Part shown: one piece after another, positions 1 through 9,207 of the stretch
How positions within the stretch are numbered: the stretch's first letter is position 1
Layout of the letters: every line of letters starts with the position of its first letter
Origin: Serpens gallinarum
Lineage (GTDB): Bacteria > Pseudomonadota > Gammaproteobacteria > Pseudomonadales > Pseudomonadaceae
DNA length: 64,000 bases
Direction: 5' to 3'
Assembly (NCBI RefSeq): GCF_014836765.1
Contig: NZ_JACSQG010000005.1
Span: 62,001-126,000 of the forward strand
Program-made: the position numbers and the translations under genes
The notes under the pieces: generated by a model
Database searches by the model: none
What the model saw: only the letters and a program-made list of their open reading frames with translations
What the model was told of the DNA's origin: nothing

Positions 1-129
<129 letters not shown>

Positions 130-185
130 CGCGTGTGAGCTTGCGGTTACCAGAGGGTGTTGTGCGGTACCGCCCTGAGGCTGCG

Positions 186-1178
186 CTACCCGCCGCTGGC
201 ATTCATGAAGCGCAGCACCTGTATGTCGCCGCCGACACTGAAGTCATGGTGCTGCGGTTTGCGCAACAGAGCCTGGTCGAGAGCGGCGAGGATCGGCTGG
301 TCATCAGTGGGATGACGCCGTACCAGGTCACGCAGGTCCAGTGAGTGTTCATGGCCCAGGCACAGCAGTAGGCGTCCCTCAACGGTCAGTCGCACGCGGT
401 TGCAGGTGGCGCAGAAATTGTGGCTGTGGGGGGAGATGAAGCCGATGCGACTGTCGGGATGATCCTCGAGGCGCACGTAGCGGGCGGGACCACCGCTTTG
501 TTCAGTGGAATCGAGCAGGCGGTAGCGAGTGGCGATCTGCGCGCGCACTTCATCGCTGGAGCAGTAGCTTTCGCCACGGTCGCGACCGACGTCGCCCAGT
601 GGCATCTCCTCGATGAAGGTAATGTCCAGCCTGCGTGTCACGGCGAAGTCGACCAAATCGAGCACTTCATCGGCGTTGCGGCCTTTCATCACAACCGTGT
701 TCAGTTTGATGCGCTGAAAGCCTGCCTCGCGCGCTGCTTCGATACCGTTCAACACCTGAGCCAACTGGCCGGTGCGGGTAATCGCGTGGAAGCGTGTTGG
801 ATCGAGCGTGTCCAGACTGATATTGATGCGTTTGACCCCGGCTTCGGCCAGCGGTCGTGCCAGCTTGGGCAACTGCGAGCCGTTGCTGGTCATGACCAGT
901 TCGCGCAGCCCTGGCAGGGTGGCAATGTGCTTGCAAAGTTCGACGATGCCCTTGCGCACCAGAGGCTCACCACCGGTGATGCGGATTTTTTTCACACCTT
1001 GGCCGACGAAAAGCTGGGCCAGGCGGTACAGCTCTTCGAGACTGAGAACCTGCTGGCGCGGCAAGAAGGTCATGTCCTCGGCCATGCAGTACACACAGCG
1101 AAAGTCACAGCGGTCGGTCACCGACAGACGCAGGTAATCGATGGTGCGACCGAAGCCGTCGTGCAGGGCGCTGGTCAT
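186..1178 (-). CDS. moaA: GTP 3',8-cyclase MoaA (molybdenum cofactor step 1)
   Basis: A 330-residue radical SAM enzyme, the usual length for MoaA. The N-terminal CDFRCVYC motif (C24, C28, C31) binds the SAM-coordinating 4Fe-4S cluster, followed by the TGGEPL motif. The second cluster motif, FCATCNR with a downstream LCLG, lies near the C-terminus and is specific to MoaA. The enzyme converts GTP to 3',8-cyclo-GTP, the first step of molybdopterin synthesis. It is the last gene of the minus-strand formate dehydrogenase block, 79 bases after fdhE and across a small stem-loop, so it is probably co-transcribed at least in part. moaC, moaD and moaE lie about 54 kb away, so the pathway genes are split. 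Confidence 0.95.
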   Translation of the reverse strand: MTSALHDGFGRTIDYLRLSVTDRCDFRCVYCMAEDMTFLPRQQVLSLEELYRLAQLFVGQGVKKIRITGGEPLVRKGIVELCKHIATLPGLRELVMTSNGSQLPKLARPLAEAGVKRINISLDTLDPTRFHAITRTGQLAQVLNGIEAAREAGFQRIKLNTVVMKGRNADEVLDLVDFAVTRRLDITFIEEMPLGDVGRDRGESYCSSDEVRAQIATRYRLLDSTEQSGGPARYVRLEDHPDSRIGFISPHSHNFCATCNRVRLTVEGRLLLCLGHEHSLDLRDLVRRHPTDDQPILAALDQALLRKPQHHDFSVGGDIQVLRFMNASGG

Positions 1179-1222
1179 GGCAGTCTCACAATTAAAACGT
1201 TGACGGAGGTCGTCTTGGCCAA

Positions 1223-1246
1223 GGAGCGACTTTTCACAGTCGCTCC
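1223..1246. other. Intercistronic stem-loop between fdhE and moaA
   Basis: GGAGCGAC (1223-1230) and GTCGCTCC (1239-1246) form a perfect 8-bp stem with an 8-base loop. No T-run follows on the minus strand, so it is not a convincing intrinsic terminator. It could stabilise or process the fdhE-moaA transcript. Confidence 0.5.
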
Positions 1247-1257
1247 TGCTGACAAGG

Positions 1258-2151
1258 TTAGCCGGGAAACAGAAAAGGATTCAGCCCGCTGCGGGCAAAA
1301 CCCTCGCGCTCCATTTCCGCGTCCAGCGCCAGCGTGGCCAAGTCGTCGGCGAAGACGTCCAGATCACGGTCGCGACTGAAGTGGACGATTTTGAGGTAGC
1401 TGTCGCAATCCCCGCAACTTTCCGCTTTAAGGGCCGCATCCTTGCTCTCTAGCGACCAATAGTCGAGCTTGCCCGTTTCCTCGCAATTGCTGCATTTGAG
1501 TCGCACCATGTGCCAACGGCTTTCGCACAGGCCGCAGTGCAGATAACGCAGGCCATTGCCGAGGATCACACTGGTGCTCGGCGTGCTGGCGCACACCGGG
1601 CAGAGCTGACGCTTCTCACCCAGTTCGGCAGTGGCGCGCAGCGCGAGGTTGGCAGCCAACTGGGTCCAGTACAGCGACAAGGCGCTCCATAGAAACAGTG
1701 CGCGTGCGCTGCCGACGCTGGCGAAGTCGCCGGCCAGTAGGGCGTCGGCCCAGGCTTCCAATTGTTCCATGGTGCAGTCGCGCAGTTCGACGAGTACCCC
1801 GCGCACCTGGGCCGAAGCCTCTGGCTGCAGGTGCTTGATGAGGTGACCCAGCACCGCGCGCCAGTACGTATCGCGCGGCAGGCTGGCGTAATGCAACGGC
1901 GCCTCGCCGGACACCAGATCCAGCTGGGCATTGGCCGTGGCGGGCAGCGGCAGCTGATCCAGGGCCAGCTGCTGCGCGTCGGCGACGCTGGCGGCAAAGC
2001 GCAGGTAATCGGCCATCGGATGGCCATCCGCCAGTTGGCGCAGCCGTTCGGCGCGCCGTGAATAGTGCTGCGCCAGGGTGGGCAACAGCAGCGGGTCGAC
2101 ATGCTCGACGCCGCCGCTGGGCTCTAACGCGGTGAGCTTGATGCTGCTCAT
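1258..2151 (-). CDS. fdhE: Formate dehydrogenase accessory protein FdhE
   Basis: About 297 residues, close to the usual FdhE length. Four CxxC pairs in the C-terminal half (CPVC, CGLC, CSNC, CGDC) form the rubredoxin-like iron-binding region typical of the family. FdhE acts in the cytoplasm and is needed for assembly of membrane-bound formate dehydrogenases after cofactor loading. The start MSSIKLTAL at 2151 is chosen because it gives a 4-base ATGA overlap with the stop of fdnI. The same frame is open further upstream to 2181, but that would overlap fdnI coding sequence by about 34 bases. It is followed by moaA rather than by selA/selB. Confidence 0.92.
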   Translation of the reverse strand: MSSIKLTALEPSGGVEHVDPLLLPTLAQHYSRRAERLRQLADGHPMADYLRFAASVADAQQLALDQLPLPATANAQLDLVSGEAPLHYASLPRDTYWRAVLGHLIKHLQPEASAQVRGVLVELRDCTMEQLEAWADALLAGDFASVGSARALFLWSALSLYWTQLAANLALRATAELGEKRQLCPVCASTPSTSVILGNGLRYLHCGLCESRWHMVRLKCSNCEETGKLDYWSLESKDAALKAESCGDCDSYLKIVHFSRDRDLDVFADDLATLALDAEMEREGFARSGLNPFLFPG

Positions 2152-2777
2152 GGGGCGTCCTGTTGAATCGAGCGATACCAACGCGGATGATGGCTGCGTG
2201 CCCAGGCACGCGAGACGCGGCCGGTGCTCATGCTGCTGATCGTACCCTTGACCCAGAAGGCCAGGTAAATGTGACCGATGATCAGCAACATCAGCAGCAC
2301 GCCGGCCAGCGCATGCAGAAGCAGGCCGATGCGGATGATGGGAATACCGAACAGCGGGGCGAAGTAAGGGCGCCAGATGATCACGCCGCTGAGCAGCAGT
2401 ACGCTGATCAACCCCATAATGCTCCAGAACAGCACTTTCTGGCCGGCGTTGTACTTGCCGGTGTCGATCGCATCGTTGTGTTCACCCTTCATCACCGAAC
2501 CGACGTTGGCGAACCACGCCTTGTCGCTGGCTTCCGGCAGGTTGTACCTGGCCAGGCGAATGCACATGAACGCCAGGAACACGAAGATCGCCACGCCCAG
2601 GAAGGGATGAAGAATCCGTGCCAGTTGTGGGCCGCCGAGGAGGTTGTTCAGCCAGTTCAACGAGGGGAAGAACCAGGACAGCCCGGACATCGCCACCAGG
2701 AAGAAACAGATGACCATCAGCCAGTGACAAATGCGCACCGCATAGGGGGTACGCTGGACAGTGTTGCGCGTGCTCAT
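2148..2777 (-). CDS. fdnI: Formate dehydrogenase gamma subunit, cytochrome b556
   Basis: A 209-residue integral membrane protein with about four hydrophobic helices and several histidines suited to ligating two b-type haems, for example in the [10 protein letters not shown] helix and the [10 protein letters not shown] helix. It is the gamma subunit of FDH-N/FDH-O-type enzymes. It anchors the periplasm-facing alpha-beta dimer and passes electrons from the beta-subunit clusters to quinone. Its start overlaps the stop of fdnH by 4 bases (ATGA) and its stop overlaps the fdhE start, so the three genes are translationally coupled. The sequence alone does not separate FdnI from FdoI. Confidence 0.93.
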   Translation of the reverse strand: MSTRNTVQRTPYAVRICHWLMVICFFLVAMSGLSWFFPSLNWLNNLLGGPQLARILHPFLGVAIFVFLAFMCIRLARYNLPEASDKAWFANVGSVMKGEHNDAIDTGKYNAGQKVLFWSIMGLISVLLLSGVIIWRPYFAPLFGIPIIRIGLLLHALAGVLLMLLIIGHIYLAFWVKGTISSMSTGRVSRAWARSHHPRWYRSIQQDAP

Positions 2778-3694
2778 GCCTGGTTCTCCTCTACGTTGCC
2801 GGCATTTCCGTCAGTGTCTGCGTGATTGTCTTCATCCACGGTCTGCGGTCCCACGCCCACGTAGTGGAACAGGGTGCCAGCCAGGGTGGCGAAGAAGGCC
2901 GCTGCGGCCACCGGTTTCATCCAGCCCTTCCAGCCACGAATCGCCGTGCTGATGCGCGGATCGGTCGGCAGCTTGCGGTACAGCTGAGGTTTGTCGGCGT
3001 GCTGCAACACATACATCACATGGGTGCCGCCCACGCCTTGCGGGTCATAGATCCCTGCGCCTGCGAAGCCGCGGCCCTTGAGTTCCTCAACGCGTTCCGC
3101 GCCGTAATGCAGCATGTCGTCCTTGCTGCCGAAGCGGATCGCCCCGGTCGGGCAAGTCTTCACGCAGGCCGGCTCCTGGCCGACCGCGACGCGGTCCGAG
3201 CACAGGGTGCACTTGTAGGCCTTGTTGTCCTTCTGGCTGATGCGCGGCACGTCGAACGGGCAGCCGGCGATGCAGTAGCCGCAGCCGATGCAGTGCTCGG
3301 ACTGGAAGTCGACGATGCCGTTGGCGTACTGCACGATGGCGCCCGGCTGCGGGCAAGCGGTCAGGCAGCCCGGATCGGCGCAATGCATGCAGCCGTCCTT
3401 GCGAATCAGCCACTCCAGGCGACCGGTCTCGTCGTTCTGGTACTCGTCGAAGCGCATAACGGTCCAGGAGTCGGCGGTCAGGTCGATCGGGTTGTCGTAC
3501 ATGCCGACGTTGTGGCCGACCTCGTCGCGGATGTCGTTCCACTCCGAGCAGGCCACCTGGCAGGCCTTGCAGCCGATGCAGGTGGTCACGTCGATCAGCT
3601 TGGCCACTTCGGCTTTCTTGTCACGCGCGCTGGGCGTGGGCGTCAGCCCGCTGGTGGCGGAGCGTTTGATGATGTCTTGAGATTGCATGGACAT
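2774..3694 (-). CDS. fdnH: Formate dehydrogenase beta (iron-sulfur) subunit
   Basis: A 306-residue ferredoxin-type subunit. It has four cysteine clusters: [35 protein letters not shown] and [11 protein letters not shown]...CVKTC. A single C-terminal membrane helix (about 250-275, [17 protein letters not shown]) ties it to the membrane. It carries electrons from the alpha subunit to the cytochrome b subunit. The start at 3694 has a good ribosome site (GGAG, 7 bases upstream) in the 12-base gap after fdnG. A second Met follows two residues later. Confidence 0.95.
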   Translation of the reverse strand: MSMQSQDIIKRSATSGLTPTPSARDKKAEVAKLIDVTTCIGCKACQVACSEWNDIRDEVGHNVGMYDNPIDLTADSWTVMRFDEYQNDETGRLEWLIRKDGCMHCADPGCLTACPQPGAIVQYANGIVDFQSEHCIGCGYCIAGCPFDVPRISQKDNKAYKCTLCSDRVAVGQEPACVKTCPTGAIRFGSKDDMLHYGAERVEELKGRGFAGAGIYDPQGVGGTHVMYVLQHADKPQLYRKLPTDPRISTAIRGWKGWMKPVAAAAFFATLAGTLFHYVGVGPQTVDEDNHADTDGNAGNVEENQA

Positions 3695-3706
3695 GAGCGG
3701 GCTCCG

Positions 3707-6700
3707 TTACACCTTTTCCACGTTGACGAGGAAGGCCTTGTATTCGGGGGTATGAGTGTTGGCATCGCCGATACGCGGACTCAGGGTGTTGGCCAGGAAG
3801 CCCTTGCGGGTGCTTCCCTCGAAGCCCCAGTGGCAGGGAATACCGACCTGTTCCACCTCCTGACCGGCCACCTGCAGCGTCATTACCCGCTTGGTGACCA
3901 CTGCCTTGCCGCGGATGAAGCCGCGTTTGCTCGATACCTTGACCACGTCGCCGCCCTTGATGCCCTTGGCGGCGGCCAGCTTCTCGCTGATCTCGACAAA
4001 CTGCTCGGGCTGGACCACGGCGTTCAGGTGCGAGTGCTTGGTCCAGTGGCGGAACATTTCGGTGATCGAGTAGGTGGTCGCCACGAAGGGGAACTCTTCG
4101 CGGGAACCGAAGCTCGGTTTGTCGTCCTCGAAGATGCGCGCCACCGGGCTCTTGCCGCTGCCGCTGTGCAGCGGGTTGGCCTCGATCGGACTCTCCTGCG
4201 GTTCGTAGTGCTCGGGGAACGGACCGTCGGTCATCGCACCAAGGGAGAACAGGTGGCCGACGCCGTCCTGAAGCATGATGAACGGACTGACGCCGCTGTT
4301 CGGCGCCGACGTCAGCGGGTAGTCGGGCACATCGGCGCCGACCCACTGGGCGCCGTCCCAGTGCAGGAATTTGCGCTTCGGATCCCAGGGTTTGCCGGAC
4401 GGATCGGCCGAGGCGCGGTTGTAGAGCAGGCGGCGGTTGGCCGGCCAAGCGAAGCCCCAGCCCGGGGTGTTGCCCAGGCCGGTGTCGGTGTTGTCGCGGC
4501 GGGCCATCATGTTGCCGGCTTCCGTCCACTGACCGGTGAAGATCCAGCACAGGCCGCTGGTCGAGCCATCGTCGCGCATGTGGGCGAAGCTGGACAGCAG
4601 TTCGCCCTTTCTGGCGATCAGGTTGCCCTTGTCGTCCAGCAGGTCCGCCAGCGCATAGCCGTTGAGCTGCTTGGCGACTTCTTCCGGTTGCGGGTCCTTC
4701 GGATCGCGGTAGTTCCAGTCAACGTTCATCAGCGGCTCGGGACAGACCCCGCCTTCCCGGGCATAGAGTTCACGCAACTTCATCAGCAGCGTGCCGAGAG
4801 TTTTGCCGTCGTGCCAGGATTCGTGGGGGGGCGTCTGGCCCGCCCAATGCCATTGCAGCCAGCGGCCGGAGTTGGCGATCGAGCCATTCTCCTCGGCGAA
4901 GCAGGACGAGGGCAGGCGGAACACGGTGGTCTGAATCTCGGCCGGATTCGTGTCGTTGAATTCGCCATGGTTCTGCCAGAACGACGAGGTTTCGGTCTGC
5001 AGCGGATCGATCACCACCAGATATTTCAGCTTGGCCAGGCCTTCACGCACCTTGCCCGAGGAGGCGGCGGCGGCGATCAGGTTGAAGCCCTGGACGATAT
5101 AGCCGTTGGCCTTGCCCTTGGTCATCTGCTCGACGAAGGCCATCACGTCATAGCTGCGATCCCACTTCGGCAGCCAGTGGTAACCCCATTGGTTCTCGGC
5201 GGTGGCGTTCACACCCCACATGCCCTTGAGGAAGCTGACCATGAACTTGGGCGTGTTCTTCCAGAAGTTCACCTGCTTGTCCACCAGGGTCTTCGGGGTG
5301 CGCTGTTCCAGGTAATCGCGCAGGCTTTGCTGATTCTCATGGGGCAGCGTCAGGTAGCCGGGCAGCATCGTGGTCAACACGCCGAGGTCGGTGAAGCCCT
5401 GGACGTTGGAATGACCGCGCAGGGCGTTGATGCCGCCGCCGGGCATGCCGATGTTGCCCAGCAGCAGTTGCACGATGGCCGAGGCACGGATCATCTGCGA
5501 GCCGCCGACGTGCTGGGTCCAGCCCAGCGCGTAGAGGATGGTCGTCGTCTTGTCCGGGACGCTGGTGGCGGCCAGCTTTTCGCAGACGTGGAGGAAATCT
5601 TCCTTGGGCGTGCCGCAGATGCTGCTGACCATCTCGGGCGTGTAGCGCTCGACGTGCTTCTTGAGCAGGTTGAAGACACAGCGCGGATGCTGCAGCGTGT
5701 CGTCGCGCAGGGCGTAGCCGTCGGCGCCCAGTTCATAGGCCCAGGAAGAGCGATCGTAGCTGCGCGTCTCGGCGTCGTAGCCGCTGAACAGCCCGTCCTC
5801 GAAGCCGTAGTCCTCGCGCACAATCAACGGCGCGTTGGTGTAGGCCTTGACGTACGCATGCTGGATCTTGTCATTGCTCAGCAGGTAGTGGGCGACACCG
5901 AGCAGGAAGGCCGAGTCGGCGCCGGCGCGGATCGGCGAATAGAAGTCGGCGACCGCGGCGGTGCGGTTGAAGCGCGGGTCCACTACCATCATGTAGGCGT
6001 TGTTGCGGGTCTTGGCTTCCACGGCCCACTTGAAACCCACCGGGTGGGCCTCGGCCGGGTTGCCGCCCATGACCAGGATGACGTTGGCGTTCTTGATGTC
6101 GACCCAGTTGTTGGTCATCGCGCCACGCCCGAACGACGGCGCCAGACCGGCCACCGACGGACCGTGGCAGAGGCGCGCCTGGTTCTCCAGGTGCACCATG
6201 CCCAGGCTGCGGGCGAACTTGACGTCCAGGATGCCGGTCTCGTTGCTGGCCGCCGACGAGCCGAGGAAGCCGGTGGTGGTCCAGCGGTTGACCACCTGGC
6301 CCTTGTCGTTCTTCTCGATGAAGTTAGCGTCGCGGTCATCTTTCATAAGGCGGGCGATGCGCTCGAGCGCCTCGTCCCAGGAAATGCGCTTCCATTCATT
6401 GCTGCCCGCTTCGCGCACTTCGGGATACTTCAGGCGTTGGTCGCTGTGGATGTAGTCGATCAGACCGGCACCCTTCGGGCACAGCGAGCCACGGCTGACC
6501 GGGTGATCCGGATCGCCCTCAATGTGGAAAATGCTCTCCTTGGCGTTCTTGGCGCCGTCGCCCAGGCTGTACATCAGGATCCCGCAGCCCACCGAGCAGT
6601 AGGTGCAGTTATTGCGGGTTTCCTTGGCACGCAGCAGCTTGTACTGACGCGGCTGGGTAGCCTGGGCGACGCTGGGGGCGAAGCCGAGGGTGGTGGCGGT

Positions 6701-6757
6701 CGCGGTGGCGACTCCGACAGTACAAAGCTTGAAGAACTGCCTTCTGCCGAGTTCCAT
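3707..6757 (-). CDS. fdnG: Formate dehydrogenase alpha subunit, Cys-type (no selenocysteine)
   Basis: A 1016-residue molybdopterin oxidoreductase with an uninterrupted frame. Residues 1-33 form a twin-arginine signal (GRRQFFKL, then a hydrophobic stretch ending AQA), so the folded enzyme is exported. C51, C54, C58 and C93 bind a 4Fe-4S cluster. At residue 197, in the stretch ENQARLCHGP, the codon is TGC (minus strand, 6169-6167). The E. coli FdnG/FdoG enzymes have selenocysteine, encoded by TGA, at this site. The residue ligates the molybdenum, so a sulfur ligand is expected. The enzyme oxidises formate to CO2 on the periplasmic side. The gene sits between fdhD and fdnH on the minus strand. 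Symbol fdnG is used by similarity; fdoG would be equally fair. Confidence 0.95.
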   Translation of the reverse strand: MELGRRQFFKLCTVGVATATATTLGFAPSVAQATQPRQYKLLRAKETRNNCTYCSVGCGILMYSLGDGAKNAKESIFHIEGDPDHPVSRGSLCPKGAGLIDYIHSDQRLKYPEVREAGSNEWKRISWDEALERIARLMKDDRDANFIEKNDKGQVVNRWTTTGFLGSSAASNETGILDVKFARSLGMVHLENQARLCHGPSVAGLAPSFGRGAMTNNWVDIKNANVILVMGGNPAEAHPVGFKWAVEAKTRNNAYMMVVDPRFNRTAAVADFYSPIRAGADSAFLLGVAHYLLSNDKIQHAYVKAYTNAPLIVREDYGFEDGLFSGYDAETRSYDRSSWAYELGADGYALRDDTLQHPRCVFNLLKKHVERYTPEMVSSICGTPKEDFLHVCEKLAATSVPDKTTTILYALGWTQHVGGSQMIRASAIVQLLLGNIGMPGGGINALRGHSNVQGFTDLGVLTTMLPGYLTLPHENQQSLRDYLEQRTPKTLVDKQVNFWKNTPKFMVSFLKGMWGVNATAENQWGYHWLPKWDRSYDVMAFVEQMTKGKANGYIVQGFNLIAAAASSGKVREGLAKLKYLVVIDPLQTETSSFWQNHGEFNDTNPAEIQTTVFRLPSSCFAEENGSIANSGRWLQWHWAGQTPPHESWHDGKTLGTLLMKLRELYAREGGVCPEPLMNVDWNYRDPKDPQPEEVAKQLNGYALADLLDDKGNLIARKGELLSSFAHMRDDGSTSGLCWIFTGQWTEAGNMMARRDNTDTGLGNTPGWGFAWPANRRLLYNRASADPSGKPWDPKRKFLHWDGAQWVGADVPDYPLTSAPNSGVSPFIMLQDGVGHLFSLGAMTDGPFPEHYEPQESPIEANPLHSGSGKSPVARIFEDDKPSFGSREEFPFVATTYSITEMFRHWTKHSHLNAVVQPEQFVEISEKLAAAKGIKGGDVVKVSSKRGFIRGKAVVTKRVMTLQVAGQEVEQVGIPCHWGFEGSTRKGFLANTLSPRIGDANTHTPEYKAFLVNVEKV

Positions 6758-6864
6758 GGGTGATCTCCTCGTCAGGCGCCGGGTCTGGCGCTTGGGTGAA
6801 CGTAACGCCGGCGTTGTGGGCCGGGCTGTTCAGGCCTTGGGTTAATTTTTCTCTTTTTGGGGTG

Positions 6865-7704
6865 TTACGGCAGGGCGGGCGCCGGGCTATATACCCGGGG
6901 TTCGCTCTGATGAGGCAGATGAATCAGATTGAGGCGATGCTCGCGCGCCCAGGACACGGTCAGCGAGGTCGGGGCCGAGAGGCTGACCAGTGTGCCGATG
7001 CCGGCGCGCACCGCCTTGTGCAACAACTCCAGGCCGCACCGGCTGGTCACCACGGCAAAACCGCTGTGGCTGTCGATGCGTTCGCGGTTGAGTGCGCCAA
7101 TCAGTTTGTCCAGGGCGTTGTGGCGGCCGATATCTTCGCGGCATACCCGAATCGCGCCTTGATCATCGACAAACAACGCGGCATGCAGGGCGCCACTTTG
7201 GCGCGCCAGCACCTGTGCCTCGGCGATCCGAGGGCGCAGGTTGCGCAGATGAGCAAGGGGGGGCAGTGGGCTGGCCGGCAGGGGTTCGAGGCGGGGCAAG
7301 GCCTGCTCGAGGGCGGCGACTCCGCACAAACCACAACCGCTGGTGCCTGTCAGCTGTCGGCGCTGTTGCTTGAGATTCCAGAACGCGCGACTGGAAATCT
7401 GCACCTCGGCATACCAGGCATCAGCCGCCTGACTGATGTGCAGGTCGAACATATCATCAACTTTATCGATGACTCCCGTTCCCAAGCTGAAGCCCATGAG
7501 GAAATCTTCAAGAGCATGCGGGGTGACCATCATGACGCTGTGGTTGATGCCGTTGTAGCTGATGGCGAGGGCCGTTTCTATGGCAAGGGCGGTCTCGCCG
7601 AGCTGATTGGAGCGCTCTATCTCGCAATATTGATAGACGCTGCAAACGGAGGGCACGGCTAGGGGGGGAACCTCGGGCTCGCTGTTGGTAGCGTTATACA
7701 GCAT
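6865..7704 (-). CDS. fdhD: Sulfur carrier protein FdhD
   Basis: 279 residues, the usual FdhD length. The family signature GTSGCGLCG is present with C124 and C127. This CxxC loop relays sulfur from a cysteine desulfurase to the molybdenum cofactor and makes formate dehydrogenase active. The motif DIGRHNALDKLIGA, typical of FdhD, is also present. It is the first gene of the minus-strand block, 107 bases upstream of fdnG, so its promoter probably lies in 7705-7877. An inverted repeat occupies that stretch. Confidence 0.95.
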   Translation of the reverse strand: MLYNATNSEPEVPPLAVPSVCSVYQYCEIERSNQLGETALAIETALAISYNGINHSVMMVTPHALEDFLMGFSLGTGVIDKVDDMFDLHISQAADAWYAEVQISSRAFWNLKQQRRQLTGTSGCGLCGVAALEQALPRLEPLPASPLPPLAHLRNLRPRIAEAQVLARQSGALHAALFVDDQGAIRVCREDIGRHNALDKLIGALNRERIDSHSGFAVVTSRCGLELLHKAVRAGIGTLVSLSAPTSLTVSWAREHRLNLIHLPHQSEPRVYSPAPALP

Positions 7705-7712
7705 TTAAAAAA

Positions 7713-7828
7713 CGCTCTGCGACAGGACGACGCAGTGCATTCTATAGACTTACAAAAACAAAGGACATACGCCTAAATGAGTAGTTAGGTCGATATGTTT
7801 TTAGGTGGCTTCACGTTGTCGCAGAGCG
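7713..7828. promoter_or_regulatory. Perfect 12-bp inverted repeat upstream of fdhD
   Basis: CGCTCTGCGACA (7713-7724) is repeated exactly as its reverse complement TGTCGCAGAGCG (7817-7828). The centres of the two arms are 104 bases apart. The arms sit between the fdhD start and the 3' end of yjdM, where the fdhD operon promoter should be. Widely spaced identical arms suit paired operator sites with a loop between them, but no known regulator site is recognised. Confidence 0.4.
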
Positions 7829-7877
7829 GTTGACCGAGCGGCGCAAGCAGGTTTCATCCGCTCGGTTGCCGGGTCGC

Positions 7878-8222
7878 TCAGAGGACTTTTCTGACAAACT
7901 CAGACTTGAGTTTCATCGCGCCAATGCCATCGATCTTGCAATCGATGTCGTGGTCGCCCTCGCACAGGCGAATGCCCTTGACCTTGGTGCCCACCTTGAC
8001 CACCGATGAGGAGCCTTTGACCTTGAGGTCCTTGATGACGGTGACCGTGTCGCCGTCCTGCAGGACGTTGCCGACCGAATCCTTGATCACCTTGTCCCCT
8101 TCGTCAGCCTCGGCGGCTTCCGTGGGGGACCACTCATGGGCGCATTCCGGGCAGATCAGCAGCGGGCCGTCTTCGTAAGTGTATTCGGAACTGCATTTGG
8201 GGCAGGGCGGCAACGTGCTCAT
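7878..8222 (-). CDS. yjdM: YjdM/PhnA-family zinc-ribbon protein
   Basis: 114 residues. The N-terminus is a zinc ribbon with C7, C10, C24 and C27 (CPKC and CPEC). The C-terminal half is the PhnA domain, with VKDSVGN-like, [17 protein letters not shown] and GTKVKGIRL segments. The family is widespread and small. It was once tied to alkylphosphonate use by name only and its function is not settled. It lies upstream of the fdhD operon on the same strand, with a gap of about 170 bases that holds the inverted repeat, so it is probably transcribed separately. Confidence 0.88.
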   Translation of the reverse strand: MSTLPPCPKCSSEYTYEDGPLLICPECAHEWSPTEAAEADEGDKVIKDSVGNVLQDGDTVTVIKDLKVKGSSSVVKVGTKVKGIRLCEGDHDIDCKIDGIGAMKLKSEFVRKVL

Positions 8223-8506
8223 AAATGAACCCTCATATTCGATAGTGCTAAAAACCGGAGATTATATAAGGTTTTACGCGACCAGCGGGCGGGTGCGCCT
8301 CTTCACCCGTTGTGCGTGCGCCTTGGCTGGCTTGCCACGCCGGCTGCCAAGGAGTGTCTGTCACGTTTCTCGCCGCTTGCAGCACAGGCCACCACGGGCG
8401 CGCGTGGGTTCATTGATTTGCGTCGGGTCAATGCACAGGTTTGATTCTATAGTCGCGGCCGGAAATTGACTCACTGCCCATCACCTCGCAGTTCAGGAAG
8501 ATTCAC

Positions 8507-9133
8507 ATGCGACTACTGATGTTTACCTTACTCAGCTGCTTTGCCACGTTTGCCTGGTCGAGCGATGCGGCCATGGCCCGCTTCAATCAGCTGATGGCCG
8601 ATGAACAGCTTCGCCAGCAAGCCTATGTGGAAGCCCAGGAGCGCGTGCGTTTTTGCAGCTATTGCCATGGCGAGAACGGCAACAGCAAGCGCGACCACAT
8701 TCCCAATCTGGCCGGTCAAAGCCCGGTTTATCTGTTCAAGGCCTTTGAAACCTTTGCCAACGGCGAGCGGACCGATTTCGTCATGAGCAAGTTGGCGCAG
8801 ACCCTAAGCCGGGAAGAACAGGTGAATATCGCCGTGTATTTCAGCCAGCAACAGGTGCTGCCAGCTACCGCCAGCCCGGAGCCTGCGTTGCGCCAGCACG
8901 GCGAGACCTTGTTCCAGAAGACTTGCACCGGCTGTCACGGTGCTCAGGCCGAAGGCCGGGAAACCATGCCCCGTCTGGCGGGGCAGCCGGGGGAGTACAT
9001 TCGCCGGGCGCTGACCCGTTTCCACGACGGCGACCCGCGCCGGGCCAGTTCGGTGATGCGTCCGATCGCGGCGCAACTGTCCTCGCAGGATATCGACGCG
9101 CTGGCCGCGTATCTGGAAACGCTGGCGATCTGA
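8507..9133 (+). CDS. Periplasmic di-haem cytochrome c (c4-like)
   Basis: 208 residues. The N-terminal signal peptide is MRLLMFTLLSCFATFAWSSDA. Two class I cytochrome c domains follow, with CSYCH at 50-54 and CTGCH at 140-144. Two similar halves with one CxxCH each are the plan of cytochrome c4, and the length fits. Such proteins carry electrons in the periplasm between the bc1 complex or dehydrogenases and terminal oxidases. The gene stands alone and converges with ispA. It is upstream of nothing on its strand, so its redox partner cannot be told from context. Confidence 0.85.
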   Translation: MRLLMFTLLSCFATFAWSSDAAMARFNQLMADEQLRQQAYVEAQERVRFCSYCHGENGNSKRDHIPNLAGQSPVYLFKAFETFANGERTDFVMSKLAQTLSREEQVNIAVYFSQQQVLPATASPEPALRQHGETLFQKTCTGCHGAQAEGRETMPRLAGQPGEYIRRALTRFHDGDPRRASSVMRPIAAQLSSQDIDALAAYLETLAI

Positions 9134-9207
9134 GTTGCGTCTGTTGGCGACACCGCTGGCATTCCCATCACGCGGCGCCGTTCTTGTTGCGGATTAGGCC
9201 TAACTGC

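Noticed and set aside
3707-6757. Selenocysteine readthrough in fdnG
   Set aside because: The codon is TGC and the frame has no internal stop, so no recoding is needed.
2822-6763. A 1313-codon open frame on the plus strand opposite fdnG
   Set aside because: It is antisense to fdnH and fdnG, which match known families, and is open because of GC-rich codon bias. It has no ribosome site or recognisable domain.
8425-8450. Possible Anr/Fnr box before the cytochrome gene (TTGAT...GTCAA)
   Set aside because: The half-sites are 8 bases apart instead of 4 and one is imperfect.
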